Positions 46,905 to 60,857 of a stretch of 64,000 nucleotides of DNA are shown here, in pieces; position 1 is the first letter of the stretch; each line of letters starts with the position of its first letter. The translations under genes were made by a program, and so were the position numbers. The DNA lies in NCBI GenBank assembly GCA_963575745.1, contig CAUYUJ010013836.1:335488-399487 (forward strand), given 5' to 3'. The notes under the pieces are model-generated. The model did not search any database. It had not been told where the DNA came from and was given only the letters and a program-made list of their open reading frames with translations. The DNA is from Prorocentrum cordatum (Eukaryota > Sar > Dinophyceae > Prorocentrales > Prorocentraceae).

Positions 46905-47946
46905 GGGATGATGATTCCGACGCTGATGGTGATGATGATGGTGATGATGGTGATGATGATGATGGTGATGATGATGATGGTGATGATGATGCTGGTGATG
47001 ATGATGGTGATGATGATGGTGATGATGATTATGATGATGATGATTATTCTTATGATGACGATGATGCTGCTGATGAAGATGATGCAGATTTCGATGCTGA
47101 TGATGCTGATGATGCTGCTGATGATGATGGTGGTTATGCTGATGAAGATGAAGATGATCATGATGATGATGATGATGATGATGCTGGTGATGATGATGAT
47201 GATGATGATGATGGTGATGAAGATGCCGATGCTGATGCTGATGTTGATGCTGATGCTGATCATGATATAATGGTGATGGTTGTTCTGATGATGATGCTGA
47301 TGCTGATGTTGATGATGATGCTGATGCTGTAGCTGATGATGCTGATGATAAGGATGATTCTGAAATGATGATGCTGATGTTGCTGATGATGCTGCTGATG
47401 ATGATGCTGATGCAGATGATGATGATGTTGATGCTGCTGGTGATGATGGTGATGATGAGGATGCTGATGCTGCTGATGATGGTTATGATGCTCATAATTC
47501 CGATGGTGATGATGATGCTGATGATGATAATGCTTCTGCTGATGATGGTGATGGTGATGATGATGATTCCGACGCTGATGGTGATGATGATGGTGGTGAT
47601 GATGGTGATGATGATGATGGTGATGCTGCTGATGATGGTGATGATGGTGATGGTGATGATGGTGATGATGGTGATGATGGTGATGATGGTGATGATGAGG
47701 ATGCTGATGATGATGGTGATGCTGGTTATGATGCCCATGATTCCGATCATGATGATGCTGATGATGATGCTGCTGCTGATGATGGTGATAATGATGATGG
47801 TGATGATGATTCCGTCGCTGATGGTGATGATGATGGTGATGCTGGTGATGCTGATGGTGATGATGCTGATGGTGATGATGATGGTGATGATAATGCTGCT
47901 GGTGATGGTGATGGTGATGATGATGGGGATGATGATGTTGGTGATG

Positions 47947-47977
<31 letters not shown>

Positions 47978-50900
47978 TGATGGTGATGGTGATGATTATG
48001 ATGATGATTATTCTGATGATGGCGATGATGATGCTGATGCAGATGATGCAGGTTTCGATGCTGGTGATGCTGATGATGATGCTGCTGATGATGATGGTGG
48101 TTATGCTGATGAAGATGAAGATGATGATGATGATGATGCTGGTGATGAAGATGCTGATGATGATGCTAAGGTTGATGCTGATGCTGATCATGATATAATG
48201 ATGATGGTGGTTCTGCTGATGATGGTGATGCTGATGCTGATGATGATGCTGATGCTGTAGCTGATGATGCTGATGATAAGGATGATTCTGGAATGATGAT
48301 GGTGGTTATGCTGATGATGCTGCTGATGATGGTGCTGCTGCAGATGATGATGTTGATGCTGCTGGTGATGATGGTGATGATGATGGTGATGATTATCATG
48401 GTGATGATGATTATTATTTTCATTATTCTGATGACGATGCTGATGCTGATGCAGATGATGCAGATTTCGATGCTGATCATGCTGATGATGATGCTGCTGC
48501 TGATGATGTTGGTTATGTTGATGCTTATGCTGATGAAGATGATGATGCTGACGACTATGATGCTGCTGCTGATGATGAAGATGCTGATGATGATGCTGGT
48601 GTTGATGCTGATGCTGATGATGGCATATTGATGATGGTGGTTCTGATGATGATACTGATGCTGATGCTGATGATGCTGAGGCTGTAGCAGATGATGCTGA
48701 TGAGAAGGCTGATTCTGAAATGATGATGCTGATGCTGCTGATGATGCTGCTGATGATGATGCTGATGCAGATGATGATGTTGATGCTGCTGGTGATGATG
48801 GTGATGATGAGGATGCTGATGATGATGTTGCTGGTTATGATGCTGCTGCTTACGATTCTGATGATGATGCTGCTGATGCTGGTGATGATGATGATGGTGA
48901 TGAGGATTCCGACGCTGATGGTTGTGATGATGATGGTGATGATGGTGAAGATGGTGCTGATGATGGTGATGGTGATGATGGTGATGGTAATGATGATGGT
49001 GGTGATGATGGTGATGATGGTGATGGTGATGATGTTGATGATGGTGATGGTGATGATGATGGTGATGATGATGGTGATGATTATCATGGTGATGATGATT
49101 ATTATTATTATTATTCTGGTGATGACGATGCTGATGCTGATGCAGATGATGCAGATTTCGATGCTGATGATGCTGATGATGATGCGGCTGCTGATGATGT
49201 TGGTTATGTTGATGCTTATGCTGAGGAAGAAAATGATGATGATGATGACGACTATGATGCTGCTGCTGATGATGATGGTGATGATGATGGTGATGGTGAT
49301 GATGGTGATGGTAATGATGATGGTGGTGATGATGGTGATGATGGTGATGGTGATGATGTTGATGATGGTGATGCTGGTGATGATGGTGATGATGATGGTG
49401 ATGATGATGCTGGTGATAATGAGGCTGACGATGATATTGCTGATGATCATGATGATGATGTTTATTATGTTGGTGATGATGATGGTGCTGATGACGATGA
49501 TGCAGATTTCGATGTTGATGATGCTGATGATGCTGCTGATGCTGCTGGTTAGGTTCATGATAGTGCTGATGGGGATGGTGATGATGATTATGATGCTGAC
49601 GATAATGAAGATGCTGATGATGATGATGCTGATGTTGATGCTGATGCTGATCATGGTGTAATGATGATGGTGATTCTGATGATGATGCTGATGCTGATGC
49701 TGATGCTGATGCTGATGCTGTAGCTGATGATGCTGGTGATAAGGATGATTCTGAAATGATGGTGCTGGTGATGCTGATGATGCTGCTGATGATGATGCTG
49801 ATACAGATGATGATGTTGATGATGATGCTGCTGGTGATGATGTTGATGATGAGGATGCTGATGATGATGATGATGCTGGTTATGATGGTGATGATTCCGA
49901 TGATGATGCTGATTCCGACGCTGATGGTGATGATGATGATGGTGATGATGATGGTGATGATGGTGATGATGATGATGGTGATGATGGTGATGGTGATGAT
50001 GTTCGTGATGACGATGCTGCTGGTGATGATGATGGTGATGATGATGGTGATGATGATGCTGATGAAGAAGATGGTGATGATGCTGGTGATGATGATGGTG
50101 ATGATGATGATGATGGTGATGACGATTATTCTGATGATGACGATGATGATGCTGATGAAGATGATGCAGATTTCGATGCTGATGATGCTGGTGATGATGC
50201 TGCTGGTCATGATGGTGGTTATATGCTGATGACGGTGCTGATGAAGATGATGATGATGACTATGATGCTGATGATGATGACGATGCTGATGATGATGCTG
50301 ATGATGATGCTGATGCTGATGCTGATGATTGATATGATGAGGATGGTGGTTCTGATGATGCTGCTGGTGCTGATGCTGATGATGGTGCTGATGCTGTAGC
50401 TGATGATGCTGATGATAAGGATGATTCTGAAATGATGATGCTGACGATGCTGATGATGCTGCTGATGATGGTGCTGCTGCAGATGATGATGTTGATGATG
50501 CTGCTGGTGATGATGGTGATGATGAGGATGCTGGTGATGATGATGCTGGTTATGATGCTCATGATGTCGATGATGATGATGATGCTGACGATTATGCTGC
50601 TGATGATGGTGCTGATGATGATGGTGATAACGATTCCGGCGTCGATGGTGATGATGATGCTTATGCTGAGGAAGATGATGATGGTGATGATGATGATGGT
50701 GCTCATGGTGATGATGATGATGATGGTGGTGAAGATGCTGCTGGTGATCATGATGGTGATGCTGATGGTGATGGTGATGATGATGATGCTGGTGATGATG
50801 ATGGTGATGATGATGGTGATGATGCTTATAATGATGATTAGTTTCCTGATGATGACGAGGAAGATGCTGATGAAGATGATGCAGATTTCGATGCTGATGA

Positions 50901-53900
50901 TGCTGATGATGATGCTGCTTATGATGATGGTGGTTATGCTGACGATGATGCTGATGAAGATGATGATGATGATGATGATGATAATGGTGATGATGATGAT
51001 GATGATGATGATGACTATGATGCTGATGATGATGAACCTGCTGATGATGACTATGATGTTGATGCTGATGCTAATCGTGATATAATAGTGATGACGATGG
51101 TGCTGATGGTGATCTAATAATGATGGTGTTTCTGATGATGGTACTGATGCTGATGATGATGATGATGATGCTAATGCTGTAGCTGATGATGCTGACGATA
51201 AGGATGATTCTGAACTGGTGCTGCTGATGATGCTGATGATGCTACTGATAATGATGCTGCAGATGATGATGTTGATGATGATGCTGCTGGTGATGATGGT
51301 GATGATGAGGATGCTGATGATACTGATGATGCTGGTTATGGTGCTCATGATTCCGATGATGATGATGATCATGATGCTGCTGATGATGTTGATGATGATG
51401 ATGATGATGATGCTGATTCCGACGCTGATGGTGATGATGATGATGGTGATGATTGTGATGCTGGTGATGATGATGTTGCTGATTGTGATGCTGATGATGA
51501 TGGTGATGCTGATGCTGTTGATGATGATGATGGTGGTGATGATGGTGATGATGATGATGTTGGTGATGATGGTGATGATGATGGTGATGATGATTGTGCT
51601 GATAATGATTATGATGATGATGGTGATGATGATTCTGATGACGATGCTTCTGATAATGGTGGTTATGCTGATGATGATGCTGATGAAGATGATGATGATG
51701 GTGACTATGATGCTGATGATGAGGAAGATGCTGATGATGCTGATGTTGATGCTGATGCTGATCATGGTATAATGATGATGGTTGTTCTGATGATGATGCT
51801 GATGCTGATGCTGATGATGATGCTGTAGCTGAGGGTGCTGATGATAATGATGATTCTGAAATGACCATGCTGGTGATGCTGATGATGCTGATGATGCTGC
51901 TGATGATAATGCTGATGCAGATGATGATGCTGATGGTGATGCTGCTGGTGATGATGGCGATGATGAGGATGCTGATGATGATGCTGAGGACGCTGGTTTT
52001 GATGCTCATGAATCCGATGATGATGGTGATGACGATGCTGCTGGTGATGATGATGGTGATCATGATGCTGATGGTGGTGATGATTCTGACGCTGATGCTG
52101 CTGATGGTGATGATGATGGTGATGATGGTGATGATTGGGAATGATGGTGATGATGGTGATGATGGTGATGGTGAGGATGATGGTGATGATGATGATGCTG
52201 CTGGTGATGATGGTGATGATGGCGATGATGATGGTGATGATGATGATGCTGGTGATGATGATGGTGATGATGACGCTGCTGATGATGATGGTTATGATGA
52301 TTCTGATGATGACGATGATGATGCTGATGAAGACGATGCAGATGTCGATGCTGATGGTGCTGATGATGATGCTGGTGATGGTGATTATGCTGATGATGCT
52401 GATAAAGATGATGCTGATGATGATGATTATGATGACTATGATGCTGGTGATGATGGAGGTGCTGATAATGATGCTGATGATGATGCTGATGCTGATCGTT
52501 ATATATTGATGATGGTGGTTCTGATGATGATGTCGATGCTGATGCTGATGATGATGCTGATGCTGTACCTGATGATGCTGATGTCACGAGTGATTGAGAA
52601 ATGATGATGCTGGTGATACCATGATGCTGTTGATGATGATGCTGATGCAGGTGATGATGTTGATGATGATGCTGCTGGTGATGATGGTGACGATGAGGAT
52701 GCTGATGATGATGATGCTGGTTATGATGCTCATGATTCCCATGATGGCGATGATGCTGATGATGATGCTGCTGCTGATGATGGTGATGATGATGGTGATG
52801 ATGATTCCGACGTTGATGGTGATGATTGTGATGATGGTGATGGTGATGATGGTGGTGGTGATGCTGATGGTGATGACGATGCTGCTGTCGATGACGATGG
52901 TGATGATGATGGTGATGATGCTGATGCTGGTGATGATGGTGATGATGATCATGATGATGATGACGATTATTCTGATGATGACGATGATGCTGCTGATGAA
53001 GATGATGCAGATTTCGATGCTGATGATGCTGATGATGATGCTGCTGATGATGATGGTGGTTATGCTGATGATGCTGATGAAGATGACGATGATGATGATG
53101 ATGATGATGAAGGTGATGATGGTGATGATGATGATGATGACTGTGATGCTGATGATGATGAAGATGTTGATGATGATGCTGATGTTGATGATGATGCTGA
53201 CCATGCTATAATGATGCTGATGCTGATGCTGATAATGATGCTGATGCGGTAGCTGGTGATGCTGATGATAAGGATGATTCTGAAATGATGATGCTGATGC
53301 TGCTGATGACGCTGCTGATGATGGTACGGATGCGGATGATGATGTTGATGCTGCTGTTGGTGACGATGGTGATGGTGAATGTGCTGATGATGATGATGAT
53401 CATGCTGGTTATGGTGCTCATGATTCCGATGATGATGCTGATGATGATGCTGCTGATGATGCTGATGATGATGGTGATGATGATGAAGATGATGATGGTC
53501 ACGATGGTGATGGTTGTGATGATGGTGATCATGACGATGATGGTGATGATGGTGCTGATGATGGCGATGATGATGCTGCTGATGATGATGGTGATGGGGA
53601 TGATGATGATGATGGTGATGATGATGGTGATGATGATGGTTATGATGATGATGATGATGATGATTCTGATGATGACGATGATGATGCGGATGATGATGAT
53701 GCAGATTCCGATGCTCCTGATTATGATGCTGCTGCTGATGATGATGGTGGTTATGCTGATGTTGATGCTGAAGGAGGTGATGATGATGACTATGATGTCT
53801 ATGATGATGAGAACGCTGATGATGCTGATATTGATAATGGTGCTGACCATGATGTAATGATGATGGTGGTTCTGATGGGGGTGCTGATGTTGATGCTGAT

Positions 53901-56900
53901 GATGATGCTGATGCTGTAGCTGATGGTGCCCATGATAAGGATGATTATGAAATGATGATGCTGATGATGCTGATGATGATGCTGATGCAGATGATGATGG
54001 TGATGATGATGTTGATGATGATGCTGCTGGTGATGATGGCGATGATAAGGATACTGATGATGATGCTTGTTATGATGCTCCTGATTCCGATGATGATGAT
54101 GATGCTGATGATGATGCTGCTGCTGATGATGGTGATGATGATGATGGTGGTGATGGTGATTCCGACTCTGATGGTGATGATGATGATGGTGACGATGGTG
54201 ATGATGATGATGAGAATGGTGATTATGGTGCTGGTGATGATGATGGTGCTGATGATGCTGCTGGTGATGGTAATGGTGATGATGATGCTGATGATTGTGC
54301 TGCTGCTGATGATGGTGATGATGATGGTGATGATAATTCTGATGATGATGATTATTCTGATGATGACGATGATGAGGCTGATGAAGATGATGCAGATTTC
54401 GACGATGATGATGCTGATGCTGATGCTGCTGATGATGAGGGTGGTCATGCTGATGATGATGGTGATGGAGATGATGATGATGATGATGATGATGACTATG
54501 TTGCTGATGATGATGAAGATGTTGATGATGATGATGCTGATGTTGATGCTGATGCTGATCATGATATGATACTGGTGGTTCTGATGATGATGGTGATGCT
54601 GATGCTGCTGGTGATGCTGATGCTGTAGCTGATGATGCTGATGATAAGGATGATTGTGAAATGATGTTGCTGGTGATGCTGATGGTGCTGCTGATGATGA
54701 TGCTGGTGCAGATAATGATGTTGATGATGATGCTGCAGGTGATGATGGTGATGCTGATGATGCTGTTGATGATACTGATGCTGGTTCTGATGCTCATGAT
54801 TCCGATGATGTTGGTGCTGATGATGATTCTGCTGCTGATGATGGTGATGATGACTCTGATGACGATAATGCTTGTGATGCTGCTGATGCTGATGATAATG
54901 ATGGTCGTGATATGATGATGACGCTGATGATGGGTTATGCTGATGTTGATGAGTCTGGTGATGATGGTGGTGATGATGTAGCTGATTCCGTTGATGATGC
55001 TGATGATGGTGGTACTGTAGCTGATGATGGTGATGATGGTGATGCTGGTGATGATGATGATGCTGCTGGTGATGCTATGCGAATGGCGATGATGCTGATG
55101 ATGCTAATGATGCTGATGTTGATGATGCCGATGATGCTGATGATGATAATGAGGATGATGCTGATGAAGTGGATGCTGATGCCGATGCTGATGCTGATGA
55201 TTGTGATGCTGATGCTGAGGATGATGGTGATGATGCTGGCGATGATGATGATCATGCTGCTGATCATGGTAACGATGCTGATGCTGCTGCTGACGACGAT
55301 GATGCTTCTGCTGCAGACGACGATGCTGCTGCTGCTGATGATGACGATGATGCTGATACTTATGCTGCTGCTGATGATGCTGCTGCTGATGGTGATAGTG
55401 ATGATGATGATTCTGAAGATGATGATGAAGGTGATGATTATGATGGTGATGATGATGGTGATGGTGATGATGGTGATGATGCTCATGATGATGATTGTGG
55501 TGATGGTGGTTATTATTCTGATGGTGGTGATTGTGCTGATGCTGATTCCGATGATGATGATGCTGATGATGATGCTGCTGATGATGATGGTGATGCTGAT
55601 GATGATGGTGCTGATGCTGATGCTGATGATGCTGATAACTATGTTGGTGATGATGACGAAGTTGCCGATGATGATGCTGGGAATGATGCTGATGCTGATC
55701 ATAGCGTAATGATGATGGTGGTTCTGGTGATGCTGATGATGGTGCTGATGCTGATGATGATGGTGATGATGATGGTACTATGCTGTAGCTGATTGATATG
55801 ATGATGCTGATCAAGATGCTGATGATGCTTCTGATGATGTTGCTGATATAGATAATGCTGGTGATGATGATGGTGATGATGCTGCTGCTGTCTATGATGA
55901 TGGCGATGACTGATGATGATGATGCTGGTTATGATGCTGATGATTCCGATGATGATGCTGATGATGATGATGCTGTTGCTGATGATGATGCTGCTGATGA
56001 TGCTGCTGCTGATGATGATGCTGATGATAATGCTGGTATGATGGTGATGGTGCTGCTGCTGAGGATAGTGGTGATAATGCTGGTAATGATGCTGATGCTG
56101 ATGATGATGATGATGAGCGTGATCGCATGATGATGCCGATGATGATGATGATGCTGATGTTGATGACGATGCTGATGATGATTCTGATGATGATGATGAT
56201 GCTGATTCCGATGATTATTCTGATAATGATGATGATCATGTAGCTGCTTATGATGATGGTGGTGATGATGATGCTGCTGGTGTTGATATGATGATGGTGA
56301 TCATGCTGATATTGCTGATGATGATGAGGACGGTGATGCCGATGATGCTGATGATGACGATGATGAGGTGGATGCTGATGCTGATGCTGATGCTGATGCT
56401 GATGATGATGTTGGTGTTGAAGATGATGGTGATGTTGATGTTGACGATGATGATGATGCTGCTGCTGATGATGATGCTGATGATAATGCTGGTATGATGG
56501 TGATGGTGCTGCTGCTGAGGATAGTGGTGATAATGCTGGTAATGATGCTGATGCTGATGATGATGATGATGATGAGCGTGATCGGATGATGATGCCGATG
56601 ATGATGATGATGATGCTGATGTTGATGACGATGCTGATGATGATTCTGATGATGATGATGATGCTGATTCCGATGATTATTCTGATAATGATGGTGATCA
56701 TGTAGCTGCTTATGATGATGGTGGTGATGATGATGCTGCTGGTGTTGATATGATGATGGTGATCATGCTGATATTGCTGATGATGATGAGGACGGTGATG
56801 CCGATGATGCTGATGATGACGATGATGAGTTGGATGCTGATGCTGATGCTGATGCTGATGATGATGTTGGTGTTGAAGATGATGGTGATGTTGATGTTGA

Positions 56901-57131
56901 CGATGATCATGATGATGATGATGATGATGATGATTATGCTGATCATGATAACGATGCTGAAGATGCTGCTGACGACGATGATGCTGCTTCTGCTGCAGAC
57001 GACGACGCTGCTGCTGATGAGGATGATGCTGATGATGATAGTGGTGATGATGATGAGGCTGATGATCATGACGATGATGATGATGATGATGATGATGATT
57101 ATGATGATGATAATGATATGATGATCATGGC

Positions 57132-57194
<63 letters not shown>

Positions 57195-57247
57195 AATGAT
57201 CATGATGACGATGATGATGGTGATGATGATGACGACGATGACGATGC

Positions 57248-57283
<36 letters not shown>

Positions 57284-57412
57284 CGATGACGATGCTGCTG
57301 CTGATGCTGCTGATGATGATGAATTATGCTGATGCTGATGATGATTATTATTACTATTACTGTTATTGTTATCATTGGTATTATTATTTTTGCGGTGGTG
57401 GTGGTGGTGGTG
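46905..57412. repeat. 10.5-kb GAT superarray with higher-order structure
   Basis: Over 10 kb of imperfect GATGAT with GCT, GGT, GAC, GAA and TTC variants, ending in TTATTATTACTATT and a short GGT run. Marker strings recur: GCTGTAGCTGATGATGCTGA at 47326, 48254, 49717, 50393, (variant) 51176, 51822, 52562, 53246, 53913, 54622 and 55782; GATGCAGATTTCGATGCTGA in most intervals; and GATTCCGACGCTGATGG. The period is therefore about 0.65-1.2 kb. All three - strand frames (His, Ile, Ser) and two + frames (Asp, Met) lack stops, so the many long frames are artefacts. Confidence 0.95.
56020..56931. repeat. 456-bp tandem duplication inside the GAT superarray
   Basis: Sequence from 56020 (GCTGATGATAATGCTGGTAT) repeats at 56476 almost unchanged for several hundred bases, including rare markers such as GAGGATAGTGGTGATAATGC and GATCATGTAGCTGCTTATGA. 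It is the least diverged repeat pair in the array. Confidence 0.85.
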
Positions 57413-57547
57413 GAGGTGGTGGGTTATGAGGAGGGACAGGATAAAAGGGGTTTGTGGCGGCAGCTTTAATCATGCTTGTGTCCGGATGTCTCATCGTTTT
57501 TAGAGGAGGCGCGAGCCAGAAGCAGCGTCTGAGTCAGGCGCTGCCCG

Positions 57548-58610
57548 TTAAAGGCAGAGGAGGCGGGCGCCTCGTGGGGAGGAGGAGCCAGCGTGCCCAC
57601 TCACTCCCGAAAATGTGGGAGGAGGCGTGCAGCACCCTGAACCAGCCGCTCCCGCACGGACCGAGCCCGCAAATGGGCGGTCAGGCAATGCCGGCACCTT
57701 CAGGACGCCAGCACCCCTGCCCACCCCCCATCGAGGCTCGCGCCCTGCCAGGACCGCGTCGCGGAACCACAGCTGTCCCGCGGAAGGCACGCCCTGACTG
57801 GGCTTGAGAAGCGTGCGCCAGCTTGGCGCCTCGATGCGGGAATGGGCGCCACATCGCTGACAGATCAAGTACCTGCCAGCTGCCTGCACTTTGTGCTCGA
57901 GAAGCTCGAACACCCAGTGACCCCCTCACAGAATAAGACCCTTGCGAACCAGTATCGAGAGCGAATAAGGCGAGCCAGACCGTGGCACAGCACGCCCTCC
58001 GAAGGATGCTACCGTGCCGCTCCGCTCGGATGGCCGACAAAAACAGGTGTAGCGCAGTGGGCTCGCATTTTGCGCCAGCCTGCTCCAGCCTGGCCCTACT
58101 CAGGGCAGTCTGGGCAGAGCAGTGGCACCACGTGCACCCAACACCACCCCCAGGGACCTCCTCGAGGTCGTGAGAAGGCAACACGAGAGGGGTCGTACAG
58201 TTTTTCTTCCGAGCTGGTGGCCGTGGCTCAGGGACCGACGATCTGGCCACGAACTGGGCCGCCCGCGAAATAACATCGAAATTGCGCTTCACGTCGGTGA
58301 TGCCAGACCTCACAGCTTCAACTGAAACGTCTGCCGCTTTGATCTGGCCCCTGCACAGTTCGGCGAACAACTCCGCCCAGGCGTTTCCGAGGATATCATG
58401 CACGCGAGACACCCCCCTCCGAAAACAACTGACCGCCCAACACCCCATCAAGACCTCGATGGGCTGGGGTCCAGCAGAACGAAGGCGGCTCATGCCTACC
58501 CCTGTAAATCCTAAACGCCGCACGCCATATACGCGCGTGCTTGTGAGCTCCTGCAACGAGACTGGCATCCAACCGTTGCCCTCATGGACCGCCGAGAGAT
58601 GGTCAGACAT
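57548..58610 (-). pseudogene. LINE C: end of RNase H and C-terminal Cys domain
   Basis: In broken - frames: EAVRSGITDVKRNFDVISRA resembles the RNase H end (D..GN..AD..A) with its key residues lost. The frame at 57913-57548 then reads LICQRCGAHSRIEAP followed by PSQGVPSAGQ, which lines up with VICISCKSYTSHGRM and GRPTKAGLRAW of LINE A. This shared Cys domain beyond RNase H links the two elements. Confidence 0.6.
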
Positions 58611-58630
58611 AGCCTCTACTCCCTAGAGGG

Positions 58631-59521
58631 CTACTCGGTGGGCTTCGAGGATGGCTTGGCGTTCGGCCCGAAGAACCGTGTGGCACCTGCCCGCGAGGCC
58701 ACGTAAAGGGCCCCCGGCCAGCCTTGGGCCGAGAGCTCCACCACGGACCACCCGCAACGGACCATTTCGGGGACTCCGTTCGCTTGGCCAGATCCATCGG
58801 TGTAGACGCGCCGAGTTGACTCCGATACGCAGCGCTCGACCCCATACAATCTCCTCGCCCGAGGTCTGGGATGGCCGACACCAGCTGTTGCATCTGCGCC
58901 CTGCTGATGCCTTCTTCTAAACCGAACACCGCAGGGAACAGCCGAACAAAGGGGCAGCATAACTCCTTGATCCGTCCGAATCAAATGTGGGACCACAAGG
59001 TCCCAGCCAACGCGTTTCAAACTCAATATGACGGCTCCGACAGGACCCCCAACCTGCGTCCAGTACGGCTTCTCAGCCAGGCGCGAGTAAGCACGCTGGT
59101 AGGCTTCACGCAGGTCAGAGTCAGCAGCACGCTTGTCCCAAGCCCAGCAAAAACATATGAATACTAACAGGACTTTGGCATCGACCACTGTATCGTAGCC
59201 GGCGTCGCGAGGGGTGCTAAGATAAGCAGTAACGTGCACGCGGCCCTTAGACCCCATGAGCTCCGCCGCTATCGCTCTTAAACTCCTCAAGGCCTGCTCC
59301 GAAAGTCCTGGCACCGCGGCCCCGTGGGTCCTGCTGAGCATGCGCCCAGTCCGCCAGAGGGCAGCCACTTTGGGCCTCGCAACTTTCCTGAGGGCCCGAA
59401 GCTTGGCCCGTTGCCCCTGGAGCTCTTGGACCCTGGCGGATACGATTTTGCGAAGCACGTGCCGTCCATGCAAATCATGTCCCAAGTTTGGCAAGTGCTT
59501 CTTGCTCTTAAGCCCTATCAT
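58631..59521 (-). pseudogene. LINE C: RT thumb/connection and RNase H start
   Basis: A 296-codon - frame. Its middle (DAGYDTVVDAKVLLVFICFC through REAYQRAYSRLAEKPYW and LKRVGWDLVVPHLI) matches the region after RT in dinoflagellate LINEs by layout. Near the end, RRVYTDGSGQANGVPEMVRC is the first RNase H strand, with the catalytic Asp (TDGS) intact. The frame is then lost. Confidence 0.65.
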
Positions 59522-59587
59522 GCGCTGCGCGCTGTGAGCTAAACCTTTTTCTCAGCCGCGAGCGTGTGAGATACATGCCCTGTCTTA

Positions 59588-60664
59588 TTAGGCTGCAACA
59601 GAAGGGCAATCGGCTCCAACCTGTGGCATATCGCGGACCGCAGCAAACACTATTTCAGCCCCACTGGCTGATGGTCCTTGCCACTGCAGTGACGCGTCGT
59701 CCATCGGGGCTCTGGTCTGGATGCTGGGAAACCTGGCAACGGTCCGCTTCACGGGGTTCAGAAGATCAGGCAACGTATTCGCGCGCGCGTGCGAGCACCC
59801 AGCCAGGATCTCCCGAAACGAAATACATGTTTCCGAGAGACTCCCGAAAGCGTCAACCTTCGTTGGGGCTGTACAGCATTGAGTGAGCATCCAGCCGAAC
59901 CGAAGTTGAACACCAACCCTCCTAGACATACATATGTATGATGTATACATGCTATATTTGTACATGTGTATATGTATGTACTGAACAGCACTGTGAGCTC
60001 AATGATTTTGGTGGCACTTTGCCATGCCTAAGAGAAAGCTAATACAGTGGCAATCCTTGGCCCTGGCAAACTCAGCAGCACGGTTCAACACAAAAACATA
60101 GTCGCTCGCATTCCGACCTTTCCCGCTACCCTAGATTTTCTCAGTCCTATGTTCGCCCTCCCAGGTTTCGACGATCGGCCTCCGAGCCCGAGACCATATT
60201 CGGATAAACGTATCTAGGGGCGCGGTGGATCGATGGCCTCCGTCTGGCTTGCCAGGCCTGATCCGCCTTGGTAATGGCCGTTGCGATTGCCAAGCTCCGA
60301 TCTGTTCACACTGATGCAACAATTCCGCGAAAGCCTCGAGGGCCTCGCCCGAGAGGAAGTGGAGCGAACGAGGATGTTTTTGAACACGCCCTACGGCCGT
60401 GCGCTCTGTGAACTTGCCTGTGACTGTTCTAAGCTGATGCGCCGAAAGAGGGGGCAGAGGGCCCAGAGACCCGAATTCGCCAGGAAGCTCAGTAGCTTTG
60501 CAGGAATGTGTAGCCCAGATCGCCCCCCACTCTGAAATCGCATCGTCAGCAAGCTCGAAGGGCTGAGCTCGCTCCGTCTCCGACATTACTTCCCAATAGG
60601 CCTTGGCCTTAGAGTATCGGTGCGCGCCGCGTGTACATCCAAGGAAAGACTCTCCGACTGCCAC
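59588..60664 (-). pseudogene. LINE C: reverse transcriptase (broken)
   Basis: Three pieces. 60664-60131 has RPGKPDGGHRSTAPLDTFIR and IWSRARRPIVETWE, the finger motif 'PK.DGG.RPIaL...f.R.w...R'. About 60120-60000 reads EFARAKDCHCISFLLGMAKC, motif A with the catalytic Asp replaced by Gly, followed by a stop. 59965-59588 has REILAGCSHARANTLPDLL and PMDDASLQWQG, the region of motifs B-C, where the usual F/YVDD box appears as PMDD. Catalytically dead. Confidence 0.75.
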
Positions 60665-60857
60665 TCCGCTTTTGTCTCTCGCCCGAAACGTGCTTCTTCA
60701 ACGCGGCCTTATCCAAAATACGCTGACTAAGATCTGGGAAGGGCGGATCACCAACCGCATCCAATCCAAAGCAACAGAAGCTTGGTCTCCAGACTTCCAT
60801 CTGGTCGAACACCCATCTATGCCTCTGGGTCCGCTGCAGAAGCCGCTCTACCTCCAG

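Noticed and set aside
46905-57412. Dozens of long open frames (up to 551 codons) within the GAT superarray
   Set aside because: All are His-, Ile-, Met- or Asp-repeat translations of GATGAT; the repeat has no stop codon in five of six frames. No start context, domain or splice pattern.
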